A stretch of 64,000 nucleotides of DNA from Clostridium_AI sp964409685 (GTDB lineage Bacteria > Bacillota > Clostridia > Lachnospirales > Lachnospiraceae): the NCBI GenBank assembly GCA_964409685.1, contig CAYPEJ010000013.1, forward strand, positions 1 to 64,000. The letters run 5' to 3'. The position numbers were made by a program, and so were the translations under genes. Positions 16,224 to 25,578 of this stretch are shown piece by piece. Position 1 is the first letter of the stretch; each line of letters begins with the position of its first letter. The notes beneath the pieces were generated by a model. That model was not told where the DNA came from, ran no database searches, and was given only the letters and a program-made list of their open reading frames with translations.

Positions 16224-18590
16224 TTATTTTTTCTTTCTAACACTGCTTTTCTTCTTTTCCCTTTTCTCAGGTTCCATTTGTTTGCATGTAAATGCAGCAA
16301 AACCAAGAGGTGGTAATTTAATCTTAATGGACTCTTCTAATCCATCATGGGCAATTGGCTTAGACTGCTTTTGTCTTGGATTGACAAAACCAGTTCCACC
16401 AAACTCCTCTTTATCGCTATTAAATACCTCTTTATATTTACCCTTAAATGGAACACCAAGTTGGAATTCATCATAAGCAACTGGCGTAAAATTGAATACT
16501 ACAAGCATAGTTTCATCCACATTTTCTGTCTTACGCACAAAAGAAACGACACTATGGTCTGCATCTAGACAACTTACCCATTCAAATCCTTCTTGCACAT
16601 AATCCAGTTGGTAAAATGCTTTGTATTCTTGATAAAAACGATTTAACGCCTTTACATAGAACTGCATTTGTCTATGTATCTCATACTCTTCTAGTAATCC
16701 CCAATCTAGTTCCTTTTTCTCATCCCACTCGGCAAATTGAGCAAATTCTTGTCCCATAAACATAAGCTTTTTACCTGGATGCATCATCATAAATCCATAG
16801 GCTACCCTTAAATTACCAAACTTTTCTTGATAATTTCCTGGCATCTTCTGAATCATGGAACCTTTTCCATGGACAACCTCATCATGGGAAAATACTAACA
16901 CGAATTTTTCACTATAAGCATAAATCATACTAAATAGCAACTCGCCATGTTTCCCTTTTCGGAATAATGGATCTGTTCGCATATAATCCGTAAAATCATT
17001 CATCCACCCCATATTCCACTTATAGTCAAATCCTAGACCGTCTTTTTCCACTGACCCAGTAACCAATGGCCATGCCGTTGATTCTTCTGCAATAATAAAG
17101 GCATTTGGATTTCTCTTCTTAAATACACTATTTAGATGTTTTAAGAATTCTACCGCATCTAAATTCTCTTTTCCACCATATTCATTTGGAATCCATTCTC
17201 CTTGATTTTTGCCATAGTCAAGATAAAGCATAGAGGCGACAGCATCCATACGAATTCCATCGGCATGGTATTTCTCTACCCAAAATAATGCGTTAGCTAA
17301 TAAGAAATTGGATACTTGCGGTCTCGCATAATTATATATCAAAGTTCCCCAATGCGGATGTGCACCTTTTCTTGGGTCGAAATGTTCGTACAAGCATGTA
17401 CCATCAAATTGAGCCAAACCAAATGCATCTCTTGGAAAATGCGCTGGTACCCAGTCTAAAATAACACCAATGCCATTTTGATGCATCTGATCCATAAAAT
17501 ACATAAAGTCTTCTGGTGTCCCATAACGACTTGTCGGTGCATAATATCCTGTGACCTGATATCCCCATGAACCATCATATGGATGTTCCATAATTGGCAT
17601 AACTTCCACATGAGTATAATTCATTTCCTTCACATAAGGAATGAGCATATCTGCAAGTTCACGGTAGTTATAGAAGTCTCTACTTCTTCGTTCCTCACTA
17701 GTAAGTGTCTCTTCCAATTTCATTGCTTCTTCTGAATTTGCTTCTGCTGACAATGAAGTCAATGAAATAGAGGCATCTTGCCCTTCTACCTCTAATTGCG
17801 CTGACTTTGGCTTACGGAATGAACCGAGATGAACTTCATAGATTGACATCGGTTCTCCTTTACAATCAGTTCGTTTGTTCATCCAACCTTCGTCATTCCA
17901 CTTATATTGTTCAATATTACGAACAATACTTGCCGTATCTGGTCGAAATTCTGCGCCAAAGGCATATGGATCGGCTTTTAACATAGTCAAATCGCCTTTT
18001 ACCTTAATCTCGTATTTATAAATGTCACCAGCCTTTACCCCTGGTATGAAAAGCTGAAAAACTCCAGATTGGTCAAGTCGATTCATCTGGTGTCGTCTGC
18101 CATCCCATAAGTTAAAATCACCTACTACACTGACACGCACTGCATTAGGAGCCCAAACGGCAAAACTTGTACCTTGTACACCATTTAACTCCATCTCATG
18201 AGCTCCTAGCTTTTCATATATGGTATAGTGAACTCCTTTTTCAAACTGTAACAAATCCTTTTCTGTAATCACAGAATCGAATCGATAAGGGTCTTGAACA
18301 ATTAATTCATTCCCTGATTGATAACGAACGATATAATGGTACTCTGGAACTCGTTTACATTTTAATAGTGTCGCATAAAATCCAGCTTTATCCGCCAGTT
18401 CCATCTTCTGTACTTTTTTACTTTTTCCATACTGCACACGAACTTCCTCCGCATCTGGAAAGAAAGCTTGTACTAATACTCCATATTTGGTAACATGTGC
18501 TCCTAAAAATTTACCAGGTACATCATTATCTGAGTATACAATACTCTCGATACGCTCCCAGTTCATTAATTCATACAAAATATCATTCAT
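16224..18590 (-). CDS. glgB: 1,4-alpha-glucan (glycogen) branching enzyme
   Basis: It makes alpha-1,6 branches in glycogen. The 788-residue protein has an N-terminal beta domain, a CBM48 domain (FAVWAPNAVRVSVVGDFNLWDG) and a GH13 barrel with ADGIRMDAVASMLYLDYG (nucleophile Asp about 449), IIAEES (acid Glu about 502) and VFSHDEVVHGKGS. The C-terminus ends in a basic tail (KREKKKSSVRKKK). An insertion of about 45 residues rich in Ser/Glu lies before the barrel (near 270-310). Other glycogen genes (glgC, glgD, glgA) are not in the window. It starts 19 bases after the DUF624 gene. Confidence 0.96.
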   Translation of the reverse strand: MNDILYELMNWERIESIVYSDNDVPGKFLGAHVTKYGVLVQAFFPDAEEVRVQYGKSKKVQKMELADKAGFYATLLKCKRVPEYHYIVRYQSGNELIVQDPYRFDSVITEKDLLQFEKGVHYTIYEKLGAHEMELNGVQGTSFAVWAPNAVRVSVVGDFNLWDGRRHQMNRLDQSGVFQLFIPGVKAGDIYKYEIKVKGDLTMLKADPYAFGAEFRPDTASIVRNIEQYKWNDEGWMNKRTDCKGEPMSIYEVHLGSFRKPKSAQLEVEGQDASISLTSLSAEANSEEAMKLEETLTSEERRSRDFYNYRELADMLIPYVKEMNYTHVEVMPIMEHPYDGSWGYQVTGYYAPTSRYGTPEDFMYFMDQMHQNGIGVILDWVPAHFPRDAFGLAQFDGTCLYEHFDPRKGAHPHWGTLIYNYARPQVSNFLLANALFWVEKYHADGIRMDAVASMLYLDYGKNQGEWIPNEYGGKENLDAVEFLKHLNSVFKKRNPNAFIIAEESTAWPLVTGSVEKDGLGFDYKWNMGWMNDFTDYMRTDPLFRKGKHGELLFSMIYAYSEKFVLVFSHDEVVHGKGSMIQKMPGNYQEKFGNLRVAYGFMMMHPGKKLMFMGQEFAQFAEWDEKKELDWGLLEEYEIHRQMQFYVKALNRFYQEYKAFYQLDYVQEGFEWVSCLDADHSVVSFVRKTENVDETMLVVFNFTPVAYDEFQLGVPFKGKYKEVFNSDKEEFGGTGFVNPRQKQSKPIAHDGLEESIKIKLPPLGFAAFTCKQMEPEKREKKKSSVRKKK

Positions 18591-18609
18591 TGTTAACCCC
18601 CTGCTTGTT

Positions 18610-19257
18610 CTACTCTAGATACCACTCATCTCTCTTATTCTCATCATCCTCGCTAGCCTGTGGTGTATATTTTTTTAAAATAGGTTCCATTATCAAAGAG
18701 AATAGCAGTGTTGCACATACTGGTACAAAGAAAATCATAACAGATGAAAAATAGATGCATACACATGCTACAGCCACGATAAGACCCATTAAAATACTTT
18801 TTGGAATGTATTTAAAGAATAAAAATAAACATGTTTTAATTAACTGCATAGTCTTCATGGAAAAACGGGATAATACAGGGAAAAGGTACACTCCGCAACC
18901 AAGAACAATAAGTCCCATAGCCATGTATACAATTTCTAAAATCGTTCCCATCTTTGTATTGATTCCTGTTGCAAACTTAACATTTGCATAGAATAATGCA
19001 GTTGCTACTACGACTAAAATCCAGCATAGCGTACCTTGTAAGAAATTCATCTTAAAACTTTTCCAAAATTCTTGGAACACGTAGCCTCGTTCTCGTCTAA
19101 TCACCTTAACGGTTGCATAATACATTGCTGTTGTGGAAGCTCCAATTGTAACAATCGGTAAGCAAAATAACCCCCAGATTGCACTTAATAACATGACATC
19201 AAACACTTTTGATAAAAATCTCATAACTGGGTTATCCAAATTAAATAAACTGTTCAT
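18610..19257 (-). CDS. DUF624 (YesL-like) membrane protein
   Basis: A 215-residue protein with about five transmembrane helices. The start NPVMRFLSKVFDVMLLSAIWGLFCLPIVTIGASTTAMYY is characteristic of the DUF624/YesL family, which is common beside carbohydrate uptake and breakdown genes in Firmicutes. The biochemical role is not known. It sits 24 bases after manA and 19 before glgB, so it belongs to a sugar-related operon. Confidence 0.85.
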   Translation of the reverse strand: MNSLFNLDNPVMRFLSKVFDVMLLSAIWGLFCLPIVTIGASTTAMYYATVKVIRRERGYVFQEFWKSFKMNFLQGTLCWILVVVATALFYANVKFATGINTKMGTILEIVYMAMGLIVLGCGVYLFPVLSRFSMKTMQLIKTCLFLFFKYIPKSILMGLIVAVACVCIYFSSVMIFFVPVCATLLFSLIMEPILKKYTPQASEDDENKRDEWYLE

Positions 19258-19281
19258 ACAAAAATCCTTCCATTCTTATGT

Positions 19282-20214
19282 CTAAATATGCGAAATAATA
19301 ATTTGCATTTTCCCATCCATAGTAAAGTCACCAAAACCAGATGGTAAAATAAAATGATCCCCCTTATTTACATTTAAGTCATTCAATGTCCCAGATCCAT
19401 CAATAATACTCATGATTACGAATGGATAATCGTCTGTAAACCTATTCTTCCCTTCTATTGTTAATTTATCTACCGTATAAAATTCACAAGATACAAGTTC
19501 TTCCATGATTCCATTTTCAAGTTCCTTCTTTACTCGTTCCTCATTTTGTTCTTTGTATGGGCATTGAATCACATCTATACTCTTTTGTAAATGAAGCTCT
19601 CTTGGTTTCCCATTTTGTAGCCTGTCATAATCATATAGACGGTATGTAATATCACTATTTTGCTGTGTTTCTAAAATAACAGTTCCTTTTTTGATAGCAT
19701 GAACTGTGCCAGGAGTTATCTGAAAGAAATCTCCCCTATGTATCGGTTTCTCTTTAATCAGCTGATTCCATTTTTTTTCTTCAATCAACTGTTTCAATTC
19801 TTCTTTATTTTTTGCATTATGCCCTACAATAATGGTTGCATCTTCTTCGCAATCTAAAATATACCAACATTCTGTTTTTCCAAACGATCCATTTTCTTTT
19901 TCATGTGCATACAAATCATCTGGATGTACTTGAATGCTTAAATCATCTTTTGCATCAATAATCTTAATAAGCAAAGGAAATCTGTCGCCTTCTATATTTC
20001 CAAAAAGCTCCCGCTTTTGATCCCATAACCAGCTGAGCCGCTTTCCATCATATGTACCACCATCGATCTCACAATCACCATTCTGATGTGCACTTATGGC
20101 CCAGCACTCGCCTGTCTTGTCGCTAGGGATATCATAATGAAAGTCTGTCCTCAGCTTTTCGCCTCCCCATATCGCTTCTTTAAAAACAGGTTTTAGCTTA
20201 ATGATTTCACCCAT
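19282..20214 (-). CDS. manA: Mannose-6-phosphate isomerase, class I
   Basis: It interconverts mannose-6-phosphate and fructose-6-phosphate with a zinc ion. The 310-residue cupin protein has LKPVFKEAIWGGEKL, SIQVHPDD (metal-binding His), GKTECWYIL and HRGDFFQITPGTVHAIKKG. A longer frame starts at 20253, but an AAAGGAGAGG site at 20219-20230 places the start at the ATG at 20214. It heads the manA-DUF624-glgB-mscS run. The ROK kinase gene upstream has its own terminator. Confidence 0.95.
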   Translation of the reverse strand: MGEIIKLKPVFKEAIWGGEKLRTDFHYDIPSDKTGECWAISAHQNGDCEIDGGTYDGKRLSWLWDQKRELFGNIEGDRFPLLIKIIDAKDDLSIQVHPDDLYAHEKENGSFGKTECWYILDCEEDATIIVGHNAKNKEELKQLIEEKKWNQLIKEKPIHRGDFFQITPGTVHAIKKGTVILETQQNSDITYRLYDYDRLQNGKPRELHLQKSIDVIQCPYKEQNEERVKKELENGIMEELVSCEFYTVDKLTIEGKNRFTDDYPFVIMSIIDGSGTLNDLNVNKGDHFILPSGFGDFTMDGKMQIIISHI

Positions 20215-20305
20215 GCCAACCTCTCCTTTAGTTCTATATTCTTTTGATAACATACACTATTGTAGCATATAACCATATGTTTTTAAAATAAAATTATTAT
20301 AAATT

Positions 20306-20339
20306 AAAAAAGAAGAATAAGATTTTTTCTTACTCTTCT
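20306..20339 (-). terminator. Terminator overlapping the end of the ROK kinase gene
   Basis: On the minus strand AGAAGAGTAAG pairs with CTTATTCTTCT (one G-U pair) and is followed by TTTTTT. The stop codon lies inside the stem. It separates the kinase from manA. Confidence 0.75.
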
Positions 20340-21214
20340 AAAACGCAATTCAACGCTAATTTTAATGCGCCTTTTATTCCTGCATCATCACCTAAACCTG
20401 GGGCTACAATATAGTCCTCCATATGTTGTTCTAACATAGGATGCACAATATACCCATTTAAATATGCACCAACCTTTTCATGTATCCTAGGAAATAGCGT
20501 TTTTTGATGCATCACTCCACCGCCTAAAATAATACGATTTGGCGAATACACCAAAATATAATTGGCAAGTGCCTGTGCGATATAATCCGCTTCCATCTCC
20601 CAAACTTCATCTAGTTCATATAATTCTTCCGCACGTTTTCCCCAACGACCTTTCAGTGCTGGCCCAGAAACTAATCCTTCCATACAATTTTTATGAAAAG
20701 GACATGCACCATCGTACTTATCATCGAGTCGTTTCGATAATAACATATGCCCTGCTTCTGGATGAACCAAGCCATGCAAAAGTTGCTTTTCTATGCAAAC
20801 TCCTACACCAACTCCAGTTCCAATAGTAATATACAGTACCACCTGATCTCCTACTCCAACCCCCCATGTTGCCTCTCCTAATGCAGCTACATTCACATCA
20901 GTATCCAAGACAACAGGAATATGCAATGCTTCTTGAAATACACGTACAATCGAATAATTCTGCCAAGAAAGTTTTGGAGTACTTGTTATCATTCCGTAAC
21001 CTTTCGACTTTTTATCTAAATTCAAAGGTCCAAAACAACCAATTCCCAATGCTTCAATTTTATGAGTATGCGCTTGAAAATAAGAAATCATAGATGGAAT
21101 CGTCTCTTCTGGTGTCCTCGTAGGAAAAACCTCTCTATCTACTAAATTTCCATTTTCATCGCCAATACCACATACCATCTTGGTTCCACCAGCTTCTATT
21201 GCACCAATCCACAT
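20330..21214 (-). CDS. ROK-family sugar kinase, probably fructokinase
   Basis: It would phosphorylate a free hexose with ATP. The 294-residue protein has the N-terminal phosphate loop AIEAGGTKMVCGIG, the ROK catalytic segment VVLDTDVNVAALGEATWG, YITIGTGVGVGV, and the zinc-site pattern HPEAGHMLL...CPFHKNCMEGLVSGPAL. The latter form is typical of the Bacillus-type fructokinases (YdhR/GmuE), which also often sit beside manA. Fructose is therefore the best guess; glucose or mannose is possible. A GGGGGA site precedes the ATG. Confidence 0.88.
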   Translation of the reverse strand: MWIGAIEAGGTKMVCGIGDENGNLVDREVFPTRTPEETIPSMISYFQAHTHKIEALGIGCFGPLNLDKKSKGYGMITSTPKLSWQNYSIVRVFQEALHIPVVLDTDVNVAALGEATWGVGVGDQVVLYITIGTGVGVGVCIEKQLLHGLVHPEAGHMLLSKRLDDKYDGACPFHKNCMEGLVSGPALKGRWGKRAEELYELDEVWEMEADYIAQALANYILVYSPNRIILGGGVMHQKTLFPRIHEKVGAYLNGYIVHPMLEQHMEDYIVAPGLGDDAGIKGALKLALNCVLEE

Positions 21215-21310
21215 GCATATTCCCCCTATATCATATATCTATCATATTTCTGATCAGCTTTTCATTATTTTAATTCAATTATTAAAATTCAAAATCCAAT
21301 AAGAATAAAG

Positions 21311-21835
21311 CTATTTACCTTCATAAGAAATAATAGATGCAATATCGTAATCCTTTAGTTTATCACGACCTTTTAATCCTTCTAATTCCATAAGGAATAC
21401 AATCTTAACAACTTCCCCACCAAGACTTTGTACTAACTTTGTAATGGCTTCAATTGTTCCACCAGTAGCGATTAAATCGTCGATAATAACAACTTTTTGA
21501 CCTGGCTTAATGGAATCTTTATGCATCTCAATAACCGCTGTACCATATTCTAAGTCATATTCCATCTCAACTGTTTCACATGGTAATTTCCCTTTTTTAC
21601 GAACAGGAACAAAACCTTTGTTCATATTGTAAGCGATAGGCACACCAAAGATAAATCCTCTGGATTCTGGTCCTAATACTAAATCAAAATCCACATCTGC
21701 CAATTCATCTTGAATTGCATCAATTGCCATCTTTAAACTGTCTTTATCTTGTAATACACTTGTGATATCTCTAAAAATAATTCCCTCTTCTGGAAAATCT
21801 GGTATACTTCTTACGTACTCTTCTAACTTTTTCAT
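21311..21835 (-). CDS. apt: Adenine phosphoribosyltransferase
   Basis: It converts adenine and PRPP to AMP in purine salvage. The 174-residue protein starts with the family pattern IPDFPEEGIIFRDITSVL. It has the PRPP-binding motif VVIIDDLIATGGT near residue 121 and ESRGFIFGVPIAYNMNKGFVPVRKKGKLP. Length is typical (about 172). It follows recJ by 77 bases; an apt gene just after recJ is common in Clostridia, where relA often follows, but relA is absent here. Confidence 0.97.
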   Translation of the reverse strand: MKKLEEYVRSIPDFPEEGIIFRDITSVLQDKDSLKMAIDAIQDELADVDFDLVLGPESRGFIFGVPIAYNMNKGFVPVRKKGKLPCETVEMEYDLEYGTAVIEMHKDSIKPGQKVVIIDDLIATGGTIEAITKLVQSLGGEVVKIVFLMELEGLKGRDKLKDYDIASIISYEGK

Positions 21836-21912
21836 TCAAAACAACCTTTCTCAAAATACAAATGTCTATTAACTACATCATTGTAACATTTCTCCCGAAA
21901 ATTTCAAGTTCA

Positions 21913-23673
21913 TTATCGAAAATGTTGAATAATAAACTGTATGGTCGAATTTCCATTAAACTCGTTGACATTTGGATAAAAAATAAAGTCCATACATACA
22001 CCTTCTGCTGTTCCCTCATATAGTCTTGTAAGCGCTTCTTTTCCATATTTTTCAAGGATTGTAGCCTCAAACACATCAAAATTACGGAAAAGCATGGCTG
22101 TAAAAATTCGATTACTTCGTTGTGTCTTTACCGTTAAGCGAACCATATTTTTATCTTTTCCAATTACTCTACCATTTATAAGTTGTACATCTTTTAATGC
22201 AAAACTTGGTTTTTCATTGGATTTTCCAAATGGTTCCAATAATTCAAATTCTTGTAACATGGAAAATGTAACGTCTTCAAATGGCAACACCATATCAAAT
22301 GAAATCTTCAGTATAAAATCTTCCTCGGTAAGTCCAGCTTTTGCATTCAAAGTTTTTCTAAGCAAATCAATATTTTTCTTCTCTAGTGATAATCCTGCTG
22401 CTAACGGATGCCCTCCAAATTTCAACAGTAAATCCTTGCATTCATTCAATTTATCGAACATTGGATATTCTTCTATGGATCTTCCTGAACCTTTTGCATG
22501 TTCTTCTCCATCTGTTAATACAATCGCCGGTTTATTGTAGCGTTCACGAATTCTACCTGCAATAATACCTGCGATACTTTCATGACAATGTTCTAAGTAG
22601 ACTACTAATACTGCATCATCACAATAATATTTCTCTACTAGCTCACATGCTTGTTCGATTCCTTTGTTGGTCAACTCTTTACGTTCTTCGTTGAGTTGAT
22701 GTAACTCTTTTGCATACTTTTGGGCAACCATTTCGTTGTCTGTTAAAAATAATTGCAATGCCAATTTTGCTGACTCTAAGCGCCCTGATGCATTGATACA
22801 AGGACCAATGATAAAGCCCAAATGATATGCTGATAAACTTTGTCCTTCTAATTTATTTTCTCGAAGTAATGCACGTAGTCCAATATTCTTTGTTTGTTCC
22901 GCTTTTCTTAAACCATACTGCACAATAGTTCTATTCTCGCTGGTTAAGTCCATAACATCACACACAGTTGCAATCGCTGCGAACTCTAAAAGTTCTTCTA
23001 TCTTGTGCTTTGGTACTCCACATACTTCATAGAGTACCTGACATAATTTAAAAGCTACTACTGCACCGCAGATTCCTTCCATTGGATAATGACAATCGTG
23101 TTGTTTTGGATTAACAATAGCATCCGCTTTTGGAATACGATAAATCTTTTCCCCATCCTCTTCGCAAAATGGTATGTCATGATGGTCAGTGATAACTACT
23201 GTTAAGCCCAATTCCTTTGCTCGAACCACTTGGTCATAAGCTGCAATCCCATTATCACAAGTCAAAATCGTATCTACTCCATCCTGCGCTGCTGCTTCCA
23301 CGATAGCGATGTTAATTCCATATCCATCTTTAATACGATCTGGAATCTCATAATCAACATCTGCCCCACAATGATTTAACGCTGTATACAAAATGTAAGT
23401 GGACATAACACCATCTACATCATAGTCTCCGATAATTCGAATTTTCTTTTGCTGTGCAATTTTTTCTCTTACAATCTGCACAGCCTTTCCCATGTCTTTC
23501 ATTTTCCTTGGTTGAAATAAATCATCAAGACTAGGATGTAAATAAGCCTGCATTTCCTTATTGGAAGAAATTCCGCGGTTAACTGCTATTCTTGCTGTTA
23601 CTTCACTGATGCCAAACTGTTGTGCGATTAAAGCATAGTTGGCCTTCCTATTTTTTATGAACCATTTTTCCAT
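21913..23673 (-). CDS. recJ: Single-stranded-DNA-specific exonuclease RecJ
   Basis: A 5'-3' single-strand exonuclease used in recombination and repair. The 586-residue protein has the DHH-family motifs in order: GDYDVDGVMSTYIL, LTCDNGIAAYD, VVITDHHDIP and, in DHHA1, FGGHPLAAGLSLE. A C-terminal OB-like region (about 460-586) follows. Length matches short RecJ forms. A GAGAGG site precedes the ATG. Confidence 0.95.
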   Translation of the reverse strand: MEKWFIKNRKANYALIAQQFGISEVTARIAVNRGISSNKEMQAYLHPSLDDLFQPRKMKDMGKAVQIVREKIAQQKKIRIIGDYDVDGVMSTYILYTALNHCGADVDYEIPDRIKDGYGINIAIVEAAAQDGVDTILTCDNGIAAYDQVVRAKELGLTVVITDHHDIPFCEEDGEKIYRIPKADAIVNPKQHDCHYPMEGICGAVVAFKLCQVLYEVCGVPKHKIEELLEFAAIATVCDVMDLTSENRTIVQYGLRKAEQTKNIGLRALLRENKLEGQSLSAYHLGFIIGPCINASGRLESAKLALQLFLTDNEMVAQKYAKELHQLNEERKELTNKGIEQACELVEKYYCDDAVLVVYLEHCHESIAGIIAGRIRERYNKPAIVLTDGEEHAKGSGRSIEEYPMFDKLNECKDLLLKFGGHPLAAGLSLEKKNIDLLRKTLNAKAGLTEEDFILKISFDMVLPFEDVTFSMLQEFELLEPFGKSNEKPSFALKDVQLINGRVIGKDKNMVRLTVKTQRSNRIFTAMLFRNFDVFEATILEKYGKEALTRLYEGTAEGVCMDFIFYPNVNEFNGNSTIQFIIQHFR

Positions 23674-23796
23674 CTGTGTTCTTATCCTCTCGCTCTAATA
23701 TCATGCAAGTCCATTATACTCTTAATTTTATTAGAGAACAAGCAACACCAAAATCTTCTTAATATCAACGTATTTTGAGTTGTTTTACCTAGATAT

Positions 23797-23913
23797 TTAT
23801 TTTTCTTCTACTTTATCCGACTTTTTCACTTTATTGTTATCAATTCTCCATGCCCAGATCGCTGCTGTCAACATAATAACACCCATAACAATAGCTAAAA
23901 TGTTAAGCGCCAT
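23797..23913 (-). CDS. Small single-pass membrane peptide after the Na/Pi transporter
   Basis: A 38-residue frame with a strong GGGGAGGA site 8 bases before its ATG. Residues 2-22 form one hydrophobic helix (ALNILAIVMGVIMLTAAIWAW), and the rest is a charged lysine/glutamate tail ending in KVEEK. It lies 29 bases after the transporter stop. It may be a small accessory subunit of that transporter or of the two-component system in the same operon. No family was recognised. Confidence 0.65.
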   Translation of the reverse strand: MALNILAIVMGVIMLTAAIWAWRIDNNKVKKSDKVEEK

Positions 23914-23942
23914 AGTTAATTCCTCCCCACCTTTATTCCTAA

Positions 23943-25577
23943 CTATTTGATTAAATCTATCTTTAGCATCTCATCAGAGATGTTTAAAGCATGGTCACCG
24001 ATACGTTCGAAATCGGTAAGTATTTCAGAAAAAAGAATACTTGCTTCATCCGTACAAGTTCCTTTTTGAATTCGAGAGAACATATTATTACGATATTCTT
24101 GTGTAATATCATCTATTTTTTGTTCCATACAAGCAATCTTCGTATGCCATTCAATTGCACTCTGATAGTCCTCGAATAAAGACTCAAATAACTTATCACA
24201 TACACTTTGTAGCTCACTTAATTCATCAACTGCCATCTTAGAAAATGTAATCTTTTTCACATCCATAACTTCCGAATATCCTGCAATATTAATAGCATGG
24301 TCGCTTATTCTCTCGATATTGCTACATATCGAAAAATATGAGTTGAAAATCTGACTTCCCTTTTCCGTGGTTTCGTGTGTAATAGCTCTCGTAATGTATC
24401 TTGAAATCTCTTTATTTAAATAGTCAATATATTCTTCTTTTTCCTCAACCTCTGACAACGTCAACGGATTTTGTATGGAATATACATCAAATGCCTTATG
24501 CACATTTTCACGAGCCATTTCCAACATACGCATTAATTCCTTTTTTGTCCCCTCCATACTGATCGCGGATACACCAATCGTTTCCGAACTTGGAATCTTA
24601 ATATTCAATAACTGATATTCCGACGATTCTCCATCCTCTTCCTTGTCTTTTAAGATAAATTCTGAAAACCTCGTCAACCATTTGCCAAATGGAAGAAGAA
24701 TAAGAGTGGTTACAATATTAAACAAGGTATGTAAATTGGCAATCTGTGCTGGCGCATTTTTCGGTGTCCACCCCTGCACAATTGCAATTAACGGAGTGAC
24801 AATGCATAAAGTTGTAAAAATTACAGTTCCAATCACGTTAAATGAAATATGAATAACGGTTGTTCTTTTGGCATTACGACTCGTTCCAATTGACGCCAAT
24901 AATGCAGTCACACATGTTCCAATATTTTGCCCGAACAATACAAATGCTGCACTGTTTAACCCAATCACTCCACTTCCTGCTAATGCTTGCAAGATACCTA
25001 CCGAAGCGGATGAGGACTGAATTAATGCGGTAAATACAATACCAGATATTATGCCTAAAACTGGATTCTCAAACTTTGTAAGAAGGCTTACAAACTCAGG
25101 TGAATTACCAAGTGGTTTCATAGCTGCACTCATCATATCCATACCAATAAATAAAACTCCAAGTCCAGCTAAGATATTTCCGTAGTGATGTAGCTTCTCA
25201 TTCTTTAAAAATACTACAAGTGCAACACCTAGGAATGCCATCAACGGAGCAATTGCCCCTACATCCAAAGCAATTAATTGTCCTGTGATTGTTGTTCCTA
25301 TATTTGCCCCCATAATAATCCACACTGCTTGTTGTAAGGTCATCATTCCTGAATTTACAAAACCAACGACCATAACGGTTGTTGCCGATGATGATTGAAT
25401 CACTGCTGTAATCGCTGCCCCAACTAACACTCCAAGAAATCGGTTTGCTGTTAACTTTTCTAAAATTTGTTTCATTTTATTACCAGCGGCTGCCTCTAAT
25501 CCATCACTCATCATCTGCATTCCATACAAAAATAATGCTAATCCGCCCAATAATCCCATAATACCTGCTACTGTCAT
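23943..25577 (-). CDS. Na+/phosphate cotransporter family protein with C-terminal PhoU-like domain
   Basis: A 544-residue membrane protein of the NptA/YjbB family, which couples phosphate movement to sodium. Two inverted hydrophobic repeats carry the family signature twice, as TAVIQSSSATTVMVV and TALIQSSSASVGIL. The C-terminal 210 residues are helical and contain two PhoU-like repeats (NIERISDHAINIAGYSE and FERIGDHALNISDEM). The start lies 1 base after the pyruvate kinase stop, so the two are tightly linked. Import or export direction cannot be told from sequence. Confidence 0.92.
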   Translation of the reverse strand: MTVAGIMGLLGGLALFLYGMQMMSDGLEAAAGNKMKQILEKLTANRFLGVLVGAAITAVIQSSSATTVMVVGFVNSGMMTLQQAVWIIMGANIGTTITGQLIALDVGAIAPLMAFLGVALVVFLKNEKLHHYGNILAGLGVLFIGMDMMSAAMKPLGNSPEFVSLLTKFENPVLGIISGIVFTALIQSSSASVGILQALAGSGVIGLNSAAFVLFGQNIGTCVTALLASIGTSRNAKRTTVIHISFNVIGTVIFTTLCIVTPLIAIVQGWTPKNAPAQIANLHTLFNIVTTLILLPFGKWLTRFSEFILKDKEEDGESSEYQLLNIKIPSSETIGVSAISMEGTKKELMRMLEMARENVHKAFDVYSIQNPLTLSEVEEKEEYIDYLNKEISRYITRAITHETTEKGSQIFNSYFSICSNIERISDHAINIAGYSEVMDVKKITFSKMAVDELSELQSVCDKLFESLFEDYQSAIEWHTKIACMEQKIDDITQEYRNNMFSRIQKGTCTDEASILFSEILTDFERIGDHALNISDEMLKIDLIK

Positions 25578-25578
25578 T

